NCBI GenBank assembly: GCA_033977485.1
Contig: CM066988.1
Coordinates: 51,335,649 to 51,399,648, forward strand
DNA: 64,000 bases
Direction of reading: 5' to 3'
DNA from: Hydrangea macrophylla
Lineage: Eukaryota > Streptophyta > Magnoliopsida > Cornales > Hydrangeaceae
Shown: one piece after another, positions 1-12,590 of the stretch
Position numbering within the stretch: position 1 is the first letter of the stretch
Layout of the letters: every line of letters starts with the position of its first letter
The notes under the pieces: model-generated
The model's input: only the letters and a program-made list of their open reading frames with translations
Told to the model about the DNA's origin: nothing
Database searches by the model: none
Made by a program: the position numbers and the translations under genes

Positions 1-2452
1 ATTTCTTCTGTTGAATCTTCATTAAAACATACTTGACTCATAAGATGTTTTTGTAGATTATTACTGTCTAGCTTCTGAATGGAGTTATTAATAACAGATT
101 CTACTGGATCATTATAACAAGTCAAGTTAAAATATTCTCGTGATAGAGATTCAATAGCATGAACTTCTTCAATATTCTCATCTTCTTCTTGATGTTGTGG
201 ATTAGAAAAAACTTTAATATTTAAAGTCATATTTCCAAATACTACAGTCATCATACCACTGCGGATTCGAATAGTGGCATCAATGGTGGCCAAGAAGGGC
301 CTTCCAAAAATGACTGGTATTTGCACATTAGTATCTAATACTGGTTCTGTATCAAGGATGACAAAATCTACTGTAAAAATAAATTTTTCAACTTTGACAA
401 GAACATCTTCCAAAATTCCTCGCGGGTATTTTGTAGATCTATCAGCAAGTTGTAATACCATGCGAGTAGGCTTTAGCTCACCTAATCCAAGTTCTTGATA
501 AACAGAATAAGGAAGCAAGTTTACACTAGCTCCTAAGTCAAGGAGTGCGTGGTTAATTTTATGATTTCCAATAATACACGATATTGTTGGTGTACCTGGG
601 TCTTTGAATTTTGTTGGTAAATTATGCCGCACGATAGAATTAATTTCTTCAACAAAGTCAGCAGAATACGCATCCTTTCGTACATTTTGCTTACGTTTGA
701 CAGTACATAAATCTTTTAAGAATTTTGCATAAGCAGGTACTTGATTAATTGCATCTAAGAGAGGAATATTAATGTGTACTTGTTTAAATAATTCTAAATA
801 TTCCTGATTCTTAGTATCTTGGTGTTTTCTTAAACGTTGTGGATAAGGAATTGGAGGAGAATATTCAGGAGTTTCCTCTGTTTCTTTTTCCACTGGTAAG
901 TCAGATGTTTCATTTTCTTGAGAAATTTGTTGTTTTTCATGGGTTTTAACTTCAACTTCCTCTATTTCTTCCTCTATTTCTATCATATTATCTTCCTTAT
1001 TTGTATGCTCAATTTCTTCTAAAGAAGGTGATATTTCTTCTCCAACAGCCTTACCACTTCTTAGTACAGTTATAGCTTTTACTTGTTCATGTTGATTATT
1101 ACCAGAAGTTGAGGGATCACCTTGTGGTTGTCCCCTTGGATTAGGTTGTGGTTGGGCAGGAAAAATGCCTTTTCCTTTAGAATCGTGCTGATTATTAATC
1201 CTATCCACAGATGTTTGTAGTTTTCCCATGATTTGTATTAATTGCTGCATCATAGACTGTAAAGGTTCCTCTTGCACTTTCTTGTGTGGAGGCACATAAA
1301 CATTAGAATTTTGCTGTGTATTAGGATATGTATTTTGTGTTGTTGAAATTGAGGTGGAGGAGGTAAATATTGATTATTTTGAGGAGGTTGGTGTTGAGTT
1401 TGAAATTGTAAAATACCTTCTTTGGTATACATATGATTTGGAGGATTCCTCCAATTAGACTGGTATGAATTACCATAGGAGTTTTGGGGACCCCTATAAT
1501 TATTCACAGCATTTATCTCTGCTGGAGCAATTTCTTGAAAATTTGAACTGTTAGGACATTCATTCGCAGAGTGTCCTAAAGTATGACAGTTGTCACAAAG
1601 TTCTCTTTTCTTCTTAGGTGGATTATTTTTTTCTACTGATATAGCTTCTACTTTACGTGCTAATTCTTCATATTTCAGTGTTAATTCATCTTCTGATTGT
1701 AATTGGTATAAACTTTTAGCTTTTTCCGTTCTACCAATTTCTTCTTTTTCCCATTGGGAAGCATTTTCGCTAAGCCAATCAAAATATGATTCAGCTTCAT
1801 CGGCAGTTTTACTCAAAAATTCTCCTTGACACATAGTTTCAACTAACTTCTTTGATTTAGGTTCTAATCCTTCATAAAAGAAATTAATTAAACGCCATTT
1901 TTCAAATCCATGATGTGGACAAGCTAGTAGGAGATCTTTAAAACGTTCCCAAACTTCAGGGAATGGTTCCTTTTCTTTTTGAGTAAAAAGTTTAATTTGA
2001 CGCATCATGCTATTAGTTAAATTTTTTGGATAGATTTTTTTAGAAAGGCTTCATTCATATCATGCCATGAAGTTATAGATCCAGGACGGAGAGATAAAAG
2101 CCAAGCTTTAGCTTTATCTTTTAAAGAAAAAGGAAAAAGCTTAAGACGAATTATTTCAATAGGACAACTCTGATCAGAACGTACTACAAACTTCTTCAAA
2201 TTCACGAATATGTAAATAAGCACGTTCTGTCCCCATTCCATGGAAAGTTGGTAAGAGTGGAATCATGCCTTGTCTAAAGTGAAAATTTCCTGTATGTCTA
2301 GGTAGTGTGATGCAAGAAGGAGTGATGTTTCTTTCTGGGGTAAATAAATCACGTAAAGGACGTTGTTCACGCTCTGGTAAAACAAAGTGTGGTATATTTT
2401 CCCCCTGCTCACTATGAGCATCATCAACGATTGGTCCTTCAATTTCTGCCAT
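1..2452 (-). pseudogene. Athila-like Ty3/gypsy gag-protease, frameshifted, cut by window edge
   Basis: Read on the minus strand, this begins with gag at 2452 (capsid motif with LPTFHGM and REFEEVCSTF). It continues through a zinc knuckle of the CX2CX4HX4C type (CDNCHTLGHSANEC, near 1570-1610) into a retropepsin near 460-600. The protease active site reads LLDLGASVNLLPY, with the D-L-G variant common in plant Athila-like elements. At least three frame breaks are visible: near 2180, in an A7 run near 2040, and near 1340, where the proline/glutamine-rich linker changes frame. After the last break the frame stays open to the left edge, so RT and integrase probably lie outside the window. The protein would package and process retroelement RNA; this copy cannot make it intact. 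Family assignment is from recognised motifs. Confidence 0.85.
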
Positions 2453-2871
2453 TATTCTAGGAAATTGTATACTAGATGATTCACTAGAAATATTAGAATT
2501 ATGTGGTACTTGATATAAATCTTCAGTAGTATCTAAGGATATATGAAGTAAAAGAAAATCTAAGTAATAAAATTATTATTATTATTATTAACTAAGTAAA
2601 TAAACTTTTTTTTTTATTTTATATATTTTCTATTTTTATGTGTTTTTTTTTTAAAAGATGCACAAGTACATACTTATAAATATATATTTATTTCACAACG
2701 AAATATTATATATAGTTTTTTTTTTTAATTATTAATATTTTTTTTATTATTTTCTTAAAAAGAAAACTAGATTATTTATAAGGTAGAATAAGTATATATA
2801 TAGATATAGATATAGTAGGAGAAAATAGTTTTAAAACCTAACTTATTTATTTATTTATTTTTATTAACCGA
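2453..2871 (-). other. Untranslated leader of the Athila-like element
   Basis: This AT-rich stretch lies between the primer site and the gag start on the minus strand. It contains short ATT and T-rich runs and no open frame. It fits the untranslated leader of an LTR retrotransposon, where packaging signals are expected, but no such signal is identifiable by eye. Confidence 0.5.
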
Positions 2872-2889
2872 TCCCCGGCAACGGCGCCA
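2872..2889 (-). promoter_or_regulatory. Primer binding site, tRNA-Asp type
   Basis: The minus strand reads TGGCGCCGTTGCCGGGGA, which complements the 3' end of plant tRNA-Asp including its CCA tail. This is the usual Athila-type minus-strand primer site. Six bases separate it from the LTR end at 2896. Confidence 0.85.
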
Positions 2890-2895
2890 AAAACT

Positions 2896-5281
2896 TGACG
2901 ACATCCTATTGATGCGTTTTCTTATCACACCCAAGTGTAGGTGATCGTACAAGTAATAAAGTTCTGGAAGTCCAGGTCGAACCCACAGGGAACGGAATAA
3001 AATTTAATTAAGTTAGGCAGATAACTATTTTGTCACTAAAAAGAAAATAAAAGATGATGGATTTTTGTGGAGTTTTACTAAACTACTAATTTTTATATGT
3101 TTGCAATAAAAGTAATTAAAGCTATTTTTTTCTTAATAGTTTATGGTAAAGATTTTAACAGTGCAAAATAAATTAACTAACATACTAGTAAGAAAAGGAA
3201 GAAAAATACATAAAAGCTAAATTTTTGTAAAATAAACTTTTTAGATTTAATAATAGCAAAAGATGGAAATAATACAGATATTTAAGCAAAACTATTATAA
3301 AACAGGAAATATTAATTAACTAGGGGAAATGATTTAAAGAAATTGGGAATATGCAAACCAACACTAGATCCCACAACTTTTGTGCTTTTGAAAAGGATTT
3401 GGCATTTAAGACCGCAGAGTCATTCTTTATTTAAAAATAAACTTTCACTAGTCAGAGTCATATCAAGTGTGTCAGGTTTGATATGAAACGACATCGTTTG
3501 GTTTAAAGAAAAATAAAAAGGCAATTGGGCAGTAGCCAGGTTCGAACCGTGCCCCGCTGCGGACGTGGGTTATTCAGCGTCCAGTCCCCACCACTCTGCC
3601 ACTACACAATTGCCTATCCATTATTGGATAGAAATATATATAAGCACATATTTGAAATATTAACTTTGTCATGTGAGTTGTTTGAGTATGCTAGGTGTTT
3701 TTTATGACAAAAGGCATAGTTTGACAATCCACATAATTAGGCTTTTTATTTCAAATATATATAATCTTTTGAGCCCATTATAGCCATAGTATATAAACAT
3801 GTTAATTGGTCATAAACTATAGATACATAGATATTTTTGGCCATAAATGGAAAAATAACTCATCCAGATAAATTTGCCCATTTAAGATTAGTGCACAGAA
3901 GTTGTGGTTTCTAAGTTTTTATTGCATATCCCCAATTAGAGTTTTAGCCTACCATTTTAGAATTGAAACTGTCTTCGAAATAAAATTAAAAGATAAATTA
4001 AATAGGTGTAAACAGTGACTGCTCAATTAAAACTAAAGTTGTAAAACTAAGGTAAGAGTGAAATATAATATTATTATATTATTTTCCTACTTAACATGAG
4101 CTGGGGTTGAATTTGTGAAATCTGCAAAATAAGAGAGTTTAGTACAACTAGGCTAATAAAATATAAGTAACTGAAAATACTGAACCAAAAATAAAATACT
4201 AAACCTTTAACTTTGGATTCTTGTGGGGTCACAGTGGTTGAGCTCCAAGAACACAAATAAGGTCAAACCAAATCCAAATATACTTTTGGAGTGAGATATG
4301 GGTATGATGTACTTTTGGACTTTAGTAGGTGATTATAACAACTACGTGGCTAAGAAATCTGGCATTTAATCGCAAAATCTGTCTTTTAGTGAATGAAAAT
4401 ATTGCTATAAAACTGAAAATTTGGATTTTCTAACTATTTTAGGGGACAACTATAAGTACTACTAGACTAGAAATATTAAATCTAATTTTAAATAGGACTA
4501 TTTTACTACTAAAAAGTTGACAAAGGTCATACAAGAAAACAAATATTTTATTTTTAAGAAATACAGTACACAAAGTTTTGCTACATATTTTTTAACATAA
4601 AATCATCAAATACATAAAAGTGAAATTTTACAACTACTAGAACTAGAAAAGGCAAAGAAAAACTAAAGTTTCCTATTTCTAGGGACAATAAAAAGTGCTC
4701 ACATAATAACCTCCCCTAAACTATTCTCTCAGTGATTGTGTGTTGAGCTTGTGAATTGGTGTTGTTGCTGTAAGCTGTCTCTTGTAATGATTCTTGGTAG
4801 TGTCCTTTTATAGACGAATGCTTTCAAAGCATTCGTCATTGCGTCCATCATCTTGCAATTTTTTCCTTTGCGTGTTTCGTTTTTTCCTTCCTCCATCTGA
4901 CAGCGTTGAAAGCAGCTCCTACAGAAAAGAGAGAGAGATAGAGAGAGAGAAGGAGAGAAAGAAAGAAAGAATAAAAAATAATAATAGTAAAATAATAATC
5001 ATCACATCCAAAGTACTTTGGATGTGTTCACGTTTTTTTTTTTTTTTTTGGATTTTTACTATTCAAACAGTAATTTTACTATTTGTTCACTATTCATGTT
5101 TGACTAACTATAGGAGATACTACAGTGTGGTTGCTACTTCTTTCCTTCCCTTTATTTCACTTCATTTTTACCTAAAGATATAAAATATGTAAAAATAAAT
5201 AATTACATGCATTTGAGTGACATCACTGTTAAATTATATTAATTCAAATATGCATGTAAAACTAGGAATTTGGGGGAATAA
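2896..5281 (-). repeat. Probable 5' LTR of the Athila-like element, outer end uncertain
   Basis: The inner boundary is set by TGACGAC at 2896, beside the primer site. On the minus strand a TATA box (TATAAAAG) covers 4805-4812, so U3 lies to its right and R-U5 to its left. A perfect 25-bp palindrome (4813-4837) abuts the TATA box. A tRNA-like segment sits at 3529-3616, and a stem of about 14 bp is seen at 5203-5216/5244-5259. The outer LTR end is not identifiable; the copia fragment begins by about 5282-5330. A second LTR is not in the window, so the boundary could not be checked by comparison. No host gene is visible here. Confidence 0.5.
3529..3616 (-). other. tRNA-like segment with A-box and B-box motifs
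   Basis: On the minus strand the segment is closed by an 8-bp stem (GGCAATTG with CAATTGCC). It holds an A-box-like TGGCAGAGTGGT and a B-box-like GGTTCGAACC, the latter palindromic. It does not fold as a canonical tRNA: the T-arm does not pair cleanly and no normal anticodon arm is evident. It may be a tRNA-derived SINE head or a primer-related relic within the LTR. Confidence 0.3.
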
Positions 5282-5740
5282 ATGAGCATTATGTCTATTA
5301 TATTGGCACATGAATGTGCAAAATTCAATGTTTGTCATGGAGCCATTAGTCGGAGGAGTATCAAGCAGTCATGTATTGCTGATTCTACCATGGAAGCCGA
5401 GTATGTGGCTGCTTCGGAAGCTGCTAAGGAGGCCGTTTGGCTCAGAAACTTCCTTATGGATCTAAGAGTAGTACCTGTGGTACAATCGGCTATAACCCTT
5501 TATTGCGATAATAGCAGAGCAGTTGCTAACTCAAAGGAACCAAGGGCCCATAAGAAGGGAAAACACATTGAGCGTAAGTATCACCTGATACGATAGATCG
5601 TGCAAAGAGGTGATGTTGAAGTGACCAAGATAGCCTCAGCAAATAACCTGGAAGATCCTTTCACCAAGAGCTTACCGGCCAAGACTTTTGACAGCCATGT
5701 AGAAGGGATAGGAGTGAGGTGTGTCGCATCATGGCTTTGA
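5282..5740 (+). pseudogene. Copia RNase H, 5'-truncated, with one nonsense codon
   Basis: Reads as the C-terminal RNase H of a Ty1/copia polyprotein: SIKQSCIADSTMEAEYVA, then a YCDNSRAVA motif and the KGKHIERKYHLIR signature. A TAG at about 5594 replaces the Glu/Asp codon expected in the conserved HLIREIVQRGD block. Beyond it the frame continues through DPFTK to a natural stop at 5738-5740. Similarity to copia starts only near 5325, so gag, protease, integrase and RT are missing. It joins directly to a polypurine tract and LTR, as the 3' end of an element should. Confidence 0.85.
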
Positions 5741-5744
5741 GTCT

Positions 5745-5754
5745 AAGTGGGAGA
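5745..5754 (+). promoter_or_regulatory. Polypurine tract of the copia fragment
   Basis: AAGTGGGAGA lies immediately before the LTR start at 5756, the standard position for plus-strand priming of a copia element. Confidence 0.8.
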
Positions 5755-5755
5755 T

Positions 5756-7077
5756 TGTTAGGGATATATACTAAAAGTCATGCTTTATGTAATTGATTTA
5801 TTATTCATTTAATAAAATCAGTTAATCCATTTTTTTATGAGAATCTGTGTGGGCAATGTTTGTTTATATTATTTATTTAATATTATGCATGTGTGTCTCT
5901 CATTCTATATAGTAGGTGGTTTGGTGTGTAGAGTTCGGCTTACACACGGAAGATCAGGCCATCAGATATTATAGAATGTAAGATTTTGGTTTACAGTCTT
6001 AGATGGGATTGGACACACCATCGGTAGGACTGCAGCATGGTGTTGTAGTAGGTTTGTCTTGACTGCGGAAAACGGTATAGTTTCAACTCACTATGCTGGT
6101 ACACTTTGTGTATTAAACGGGACTGACTTGGGGTAATTATCTTTATACTGACTTATAAGATAATTAATACCTCATGGCTATTATGAGTGCTTATGCTCTA
6201 AATCCTAAGTTAATTTGTAGACACGTACATTTGATATTTACACTTTGATCCCTAAAATGGTGAGATCCTTAAATGGGTCAATATCTCATTGGATTGGGTG
6301 GCAATATTAATTGTGTGGTAGATATTAATTAATGATGGAATCCATGTCTCAATTTTGGGATTGATGATATCCCCTTGAGAAAGCTTATAAGTTTTGATTA
6401 TGTCCAACCCTGCAAGTGGATTTTGTATCCGACATATCAGATAAGTTAAGCAGAGGATCTCAAGGAATTTTAAGAAATTAATTAAATATGATTGTCAGTA
6501 ATTATATTTAATTAATGGATATCTGTAATCTTAACATGGGGAGATAATAAGCATTTAATAACATGGAGCTCGAAATATATTTTTGAGATAAGGGTAGGAG
6601 TGCAATTATAATTCTTTAGTGGTATGAATTATAATTTATGAAAATAGGAATCTGATTCAGTTCAAATTAGGGTTTCCTAATTCCATAAGGAAGCCTATTC
6701 CTTATTGACTTCTTATGGTCCCTATCGTAGCCTATATATATGCTGCTTTGACTCTCTTCTCAGTTTGCGTTTTTCTATATAGAGAATTATAACTCGGAAT
6801 AGAAAAGAGAGCGAAAAAGAGGGAGAGCAGAAAACAGAAAGGATTTTGAAAGAGCCCACACTCAGTTTGATAATCTGGCAGCAAAGGAATACGGTAGAAG
6901 ATCGTGAGCTGTCATCGAGCCCGTGTTCTCGATTCGTCTACTACAGCAATCCGTTTTAGCAGTTTAAGGTAACCCTAGTTTCGCCCTTGTAGGGTTATTG
7001 TAGTTTTCACGTAATTTTTTTTGCAGTACCAACTTATACGCACTGTCAACGAATTCTGTGAACGCAGTTTCCTAACA
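5756..7077 (+). repeat. Copia 3' LTR, 1.3 kb
   Basis: Begins TGTTAGG and ends CCTAACA, a perfect 7-bp terminal inverted repeat with the canonical TG...CA ends. Its left end follows the polypurine tract and RNase H. Its right end abuts the interrupted reverse transcriptase of the gypsy element at 7078. A TATA-like TATATATATG lies near 6733. The matching 5' LTR and left target duplication are absent, so this is a 5'-deleted element, not a complete insertion. Confidence 0.85.
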
Positions 7078-7078
7078 T

Positions 7079-10000
7079 ATTGGAGATCCAATCGACGTAC
7101 CTGGTTGTTCTGATAAAGCCGGCCTTCAGCAGCCGTTCGATTTCTTCTTTGACTTTAAGAATGACCTCAGGGGACATTCTCCTGGGTAATTGTTTGAATG
7201 GCCTATACCCTTCCTTGATCGGTAATCGGTGCTCCACGAGCTCCCTTGCCAGCCCAGGCATTTCATGGTAGTCCCAGACAAAGCAATCTTTAAATTCTCT
7301 AAGTAGAGATATCAATGATGCTGGAAATCGGGCTCGAGTAACTGATTTATGAAAGTGGGTTGGTATTCTCTGCTTGCCCCCAAATCGATCTCAAGGAGAG
7401 GATCTTGTACATCGGCTTTTAAGTCATCGAGCTTTGCCGGGGCCGATGACAACTCCTCTAGCTTTATGCAATCTTCTGTTACTTCTTCCTGGCAATCTTC
7501 AATAATATCGGCCAAGTTGGCCGATGATATCTGTGCTTGCCTGTCTGCCAGGAAAGCCTGCATTTTGGCAACACTGGTCTGCACGGCCAGTGCCCTTCTA
7601 AGCTTCACTGATGATGGGTTCTGGTCCATTGGGGATGCTAAGTTCTGCGTCGTTGTCGATCGACGTAATCACAATTAATGGCCGATCGAGTTGTTTGTAC
7701 ACCTGAATCAATTGATTCCTTTGATCCTTCACCATGGTGGCCGATCTCGGCCTACCGTTTTTATCTGTTCTGATGAATTTGACAGGGCCGATATCGTCTT
7801 CATACAAAACGGTCTCAGAGCAATGTACTCTGGCAATGAAAGGCTTGTGATCAGCCCAGACCACTTCTACCTCATCATTGTTCCAGAAAATCAGAAACTG
7901 ATGCAAAGTTAAAGGGATGCACCAACGGGTATGGATCCAGTCTCTACCGAGCAAGGCATTATATGAGGCTCCAGAATCCACGACAAAGAAAGCTGTCATG
8001 GTGGTCTTCTTTCCCATAGTAAGCTCTACTAGGAGGATCCCTTTCGTCTTCACCGGTGTCCCTGTGAACCCACAGACTGTGAGCTCAGTTGGGATCAATT
8101 CTTTCTCGTCATGCTGCAACTTTAGCAACATAATGGATGGTAGGATGTTCACCGCAGCTCCATTATCGATCAGCACCCTCGAACATGGCACTCCATCAAT
8201 AGCCGCGTTGATGTATAACGGCTTCAGATGTTGCGACATTCTTTCTGCCGGCTTTTCAAAGACTACTTTAGAGGGTTTCTTGCCTTTTTCATCTTCAGTC
8301 TTCAGCCTGATTACCGATGCCTTCGTCTTCTCTGTTTTTGCTTCCTGGTTGACAAATATTGGAGTCGATGGACCCTTGTCCTCATGCACATCACCTTCCA
8401 TCTTGCTTTCTTGGTCGGGCTTCGCTCCGAAAGACATCGGTAACGTGTACACCATATTCACCGAGAAATCATTTGGAATACTTCCAAATTGGATGTATTA
8501 GTCCAGTGATTCCTCGTAGTTCGAGTCGATACCGACCATCTCCAAGTCCGATTCATTCACTTCAGGGATGGATGGTGTTTCAAGCTTCTGAAGTTTTGTA
8601 TCCCGGTTCTCTGCCTCGATCTTCTCTTTTCCTTTACAGCTTTGGATCGTCCTTGGCACTATGTGCTCCTGTTGATCTGCCCGCTTCAGCTCGTTAGCCT
8701 AAGGTAATCTTACATCGTGTGGAAGCCGAATTTGCTTATCAGCCATCATAAAGTCAAAAATCTGGTCGGCCATTGCAATGTTAAACAAATACTGCTTGCC
8801 GGCCTCAAAAGGCTATTTTTTGACCGATGACAGCTGCGTATCAGTCGATTTTGGCAACGGCTGGCATGAATATGACCATTTTGACACGATCTCAGCCACG
8901 TCCACTTTGGTGTTTATTTCACACTCAGTAGCATGAATATCATAGTTGGGATCCCTGTAATAGGTTCCCTTGGAGGAGTTTTTTCTTTCTTGTTCCTCCT
9001 CGAGCATGCGCTCATATCGGGCAGCTCAAGTAGCCAATTCGAAGAGATCGCAGAAACCCATACCTTCAAACTTTCTTCGTCGTTCAAAGTTGAGTCCTCC
9101 TAATGCTATATTGACAAATTCTTCTTCGGGTAACATGACCTTGCATTGATGCTTAGCCCGTTTGAACCTAGCAATGTATACTTCAGCTGATTCACTTGGC
9201 AGTTAATACAGCCTAGTCAAATCGGCCATAGAGACTTCGGGCTCAGTTCGATAAAATTGGGCATGAAACGCTTCCTCCATTTGGTTCCAGGTGTGGAAAG
9301 AGCTTGAAGGTAAGTTGATGTACCAACTGAAAGCTACCCCAGTCAAAGAATTAGGGAACAGCTTTAGTAGCATATCTCCTCGGTGACTCACCTCTCCGCT
9401 CTGAAGCAGGAAACATCTGATATGCTCCACGGTCGATTGGTCTCCCTCACCAGAAAACGTTGTAAAATTGGGCACCTTATATCCTCGGGGAAAAGGCATT
9501 CTTTCAATGGCATCGGTATGCGGCCTCCTATATACAGGCCTCTAGGTTCTACGGAGTAGGCCACCAAAGTCTTGGCGAATGACCTCGGTGATCTGCTCTC
9601 GAACTACCCTGGCTATTTGGACAGGGGCACCCCTTCCCATACCGGTCTCATGTTCTGGAAAGATTCTATCATTCCCCATGGGTTTGTCCTCAGTGACTAG
9701 GTTGTCTCCAAACAATGGATTGATTCTTCCCCACTGACGGTTGAATCTTTCCCGTTTAGGCCGATCAATGGTTCCCTAATGGGGATGCTTGGTCGGACCA
9801 CAACCCGGGGTGGGTTTCCGGTCTCCCCTAAGATTTCCTTGCCATCCCTCTTTGGTGGGGTAATGTATTTTTCGGTCCGTGCGGAAGAAGGGGCATTTTG
9901 ACTTGCCCCCAACCCAACCTGAGATAGGAAGGTTGGTGGAATTGATTGCTGTGTAAGATCACCCGCTTGGTGTTCCTTCCACTTTCTCATTTTATGAAAC

Positions 10001-10236
10001 ATTTCACTCACTTGGGTAAAAGTCTGGTCCTGCCTAATAGACATCTCGGCCAAGCGTTGGTCGAACATTTCCATCAAGTGATTGCTCATGTTTGACAAGT
10101 CTGCTTGACTGGCTACTAAGCTAATGATCGGTTCCAAGACCGGTTCTAAGACAGGTTCTAAGACAGGTTCTAAGAAAGGTTCGCGTGAGCCTACCTCCTG
10201 GGAAATTCCCTTAGATCGTGTTCCCTTTCCTGCCAT
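7079..10236 (-). pseudogene. Tat-like Ty3/gypsy gag, protease and start of RT, broken
   Basis: The best start is the ATG at 10236, just after the primer site. Gag follows (9697-10236, then a capsid-like block at 9203-9499 with TFSGEGDQ and AFSWYINLP), then a linker (8813-9007). A protease at 7598-8461 has the active site VLIDNGAAVNILPS (D-N-G, residue 99 of that frame) and the distal ALLGRDWIH motif. RT begins at 7079-7315 (EFKDCFVWDYHEMPG, then KEEIERLLKAGFIR) and stops at the copia LTR. Stops and frame changes separate all these pieces. Near 10129-10190 gag carries five 12-bp repeats encoding a Leu-Glu-Pro-Val tetrapeptide. Motifs resemble Tat-lineage elements. Confidence 0.85.
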
Positions 10237-10244
10237 TTGACACT

Positions 10245-10263
10245 GGTCCCACCGGGCATGCCA
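10245..10263 (-). promoter_or_regulatory. Primer binding site of the Tat-like element
   Basis: The minus strand reads TGGCATGCCCGGTGGGACC five bases inside the LTR end. It starts with the TGG expected opposite a tRNA CCA tail. The donor tRNA was not identified. Confidence 0.65.
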
Positions 10264-10268
10264 AAAAT

Positions 10269-11565
10269 TGTTTTCAATAAAATTGTGTGTGTTGTGCTGG
10301 GTGTGCCAGAGTTCATGTGGACTCAACAAGGTTGTGATAACCTAATCTGACTTCTCATTCAAACGATTGTTGTTAAATAACAATTGATGGGTCTTTGCTC
10401 TACTCTGATGCGAATAAGCAAATACAAAATGGAAATTGAAAAGGAAACGAAACAGAATTGGAACTTAGAATACCTCCACGGACATCATCATCTTCATTAA
10501 CTGAATTCAAGTAGCAATTACAAAATACCATGAAGCGCTCAAAGAACAATGAGAACTCACAAATCACTCAAAGAACAAAACAGGATTGTTATGAGGAGAA
10601 GTTAAAGTCTGCTAGAGCAGAAGTGGCGTATGTTTTAGCCCCCTCAAATGTTGCCCACCCTGTTCTATTTATAAGCTTGAGTGCATAACCGTTCAGGTTA
10701 GTGGGATTAGTGGGGTTAGTGGCCCCTGATTTCTGGGCGTGTACAGGTTACTGCTTCCACTTTGTCCCATGATCTCCCACGATCTGTGTGATGATCCCAC
10801 TTCTGCCACGTTTCTCTTTCATGTAACTGCTTTCCCTCCAACTTAGCATCTTCTAAAGCACACGTTCTCATCCATGCTTAACTGTCTAATAACCTTGCAA
10901 GCGGATCCCAGTTTATCGATATCACCTATCTCTGAATAGCTTGATCCTTGTTGGTTGATGGAAGTCGGTCTCATTCTCCAGAGGAAGTCTACTGGTGTCC
11001 ATCGGTCTCGTTTGACCGATGTTTTCTTACTTATAAATTACTTATCAATTATCTTGCAAGTCCGATGTTTCTTTTCCTTTCATACCTTTTAGTCCCAACA
11101 CTTTCGAACCTTTGTTGGTTTGTTATCGGTCTTGTATGACCGATATTTTTAAGTAACTACCATCTGAATCCTGAGTCATTATCCAAGCCCGTTCTTACAC
11201 TCTCCACCTCTCTACTCCGTTGATCACCACTCCTGGGTCTTACAGAACCATCCTGATGACCCTCGGCCTTTCTTGCCGAGGCCGAGGTGTCCTTACCGAT
11301 GCCAAAGCTACCACTTCTGGCTTTGCAACATCGGTCTTAATTGTTGAGGCCGAGGTGTCATCTGTATCCTGTAAGTCACTTTACTCAGTTTTAACACTGA
11401 TACACATATTGGACGTATCAACCTTACTAGCCGTTATCTCTGATATCGGTCTTTCCTCCGTCATTGTCTTTATCACCTGTTCATCTGCTTGCCTGCTTCT
11501 ATGATGACATCATCAAGCCACGTGATTGTCATGTGCCTTGGAAAATCCAAATTAGGGTGTAAACA
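10269..11565 (-). repeat. 5' LTR of the Tat-like element, 1.3 kb
   Basis: On the minus strand it begins TGTTTACACC at 11565 and ends GAAAACA at 10269, TG...CA ends with matching TGTTT termini. A minus-strand TATA box (TATAAATAG) lies near 10668-10676. The right half is rich in short GACCGATATC-like and GCCGAGG motifs. The partner 3' LTR is not in the window. Open frames at 10948-11139 and 11220-11504 inside it match no protein I recognise and are taken as chance. Confidence 0.7.
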
Positions 11566-11914
11566 GGGGGCCATAACATTTCTAATGTATGGGGAATAAA
11601 AACGTTGGCCTTAAATTGTTAACGTTCTTTCCAATAATATACACATTTCTCAAATTTAAGTCAAGTATGGATAGCTGTCTCTTTATATTAGTAACCTAAT
11701 TTCTGCACTGGTCGAGAGAGGTGAATCCACACCAAATTTTATAACTTTCAAACCGAACCCCCAACTAGAGATGGAATTTCAAAACATGAACAATTCACTT
11801 AGAAACTTCGTTACTGGTTGGTATTTTTTGTTTGAAAGAATAGGGGAAAGGGAATGAACTAAAATAAGAAAAAGGGACTAGATAACACGGGTACTACACC
11901 CACACACTTTTCTA
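11566..11914. other. AT-rich spacer, nothing recognised
   Basis: No coding frame, RNA gene or mobile element ends were seen between the gypsy LTR and the foldback at 11915. Confidence 0.5.
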
Positions 11915-12040
11915 CACACTTTTTGATACACAGCTTTAAATGCATGTACCTTGTGTTGTGTGAGTGGTGCACAGAAAAGTGTGAAAAATTTAAACAGCAC
12001 AAGGTACATGCATTTAAAGCATAGTGTGTCAAAAAGTGCG
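11915..12040. mobile_element. Foldback MITE with about 41-bp arms
   Basis: Arms at 11915-11955 and 11998-12040 are near-perfect reverse complements, sharing CTTTAAATGCATGTACCTTG, around a loop of about 42 bases. Weaker complementarity continues outward (repeats of CACACTTTT). No clear target duplication was found, so the superfamily is unknown. Confidence 0.6.
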
Positions 12041-12296
12041 TATACCTAGCATTATTGCAAGAGAAAAACTATTTTTTTGTGAGATTGAAATACAGTAAAT
12101 ACAGTTGAAGAAGGAAAGGGTGAAAGAGGCATCTCTCAGGCCCACCATTTCATACTGGTCCCCAAGTGATCAGGTTGAGAGAGAAGAGAGATTTCTTCAC
12201 ATTGGACTATGTTGCCCTAAAATCTTTTGCTATGCAATGGTATAATATATAGTCAAAGCAGACAATATTCCTTTCCTTTTTTCATGTTTTTTTATT

Positions 12297-12590
12297 GGAT
12301 TAATTGCAATTCAACTTTGGGGTGGATTTCACTTTGGTTCCTATACTATAAAATTTCTCAATTTAGTTCTCCAAGTTCAATAAGTGTTTCAATTTGGTCC
12401 AATTATAAACATTTCGTCCTAAAAAGCAATCAATTTGTCGTTAAAGATCACTTTTTGCAATGAAACACTTGTTATTGGACCAAATTGAAACATTTTTCAA
12501 TTTGGAGGACTAAGTTGAGAAACTTAAAAGTATACAGACTAAAGTAAAATTGACCTCAAAGTTGGAGAGTGGAAAATGCAATTTAACCTT
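12297..12590. mobile_element. Foldback MITE, about 290 bp
   Basis: The first and last roughly 105 bases are imperfect inverted copies: GGATTAATTGCA at the left matches TGCAATTTAACC at the right, and CAATTTGGTCCAA near the centre has its complement nearby. It is noncoding. Target duplication was not resolved. Confidence 0.65.

Noticed and set aside
3529..3616. Functional tRNA gene
   Set aside because: No consistent T-arm, anticodon arm or normal spacing could be drawn; kept only as tRNA-like.
4794..5183. 129-residue open frame
   Set aside because: It crosses GA- and T-runs inside the putative LTR and matches no family.
7917..8501. Plus-strand frame of 194 residues
   Set aside because: It lies opposite the gypsy protease frame, which has clear motifs; this one has none.
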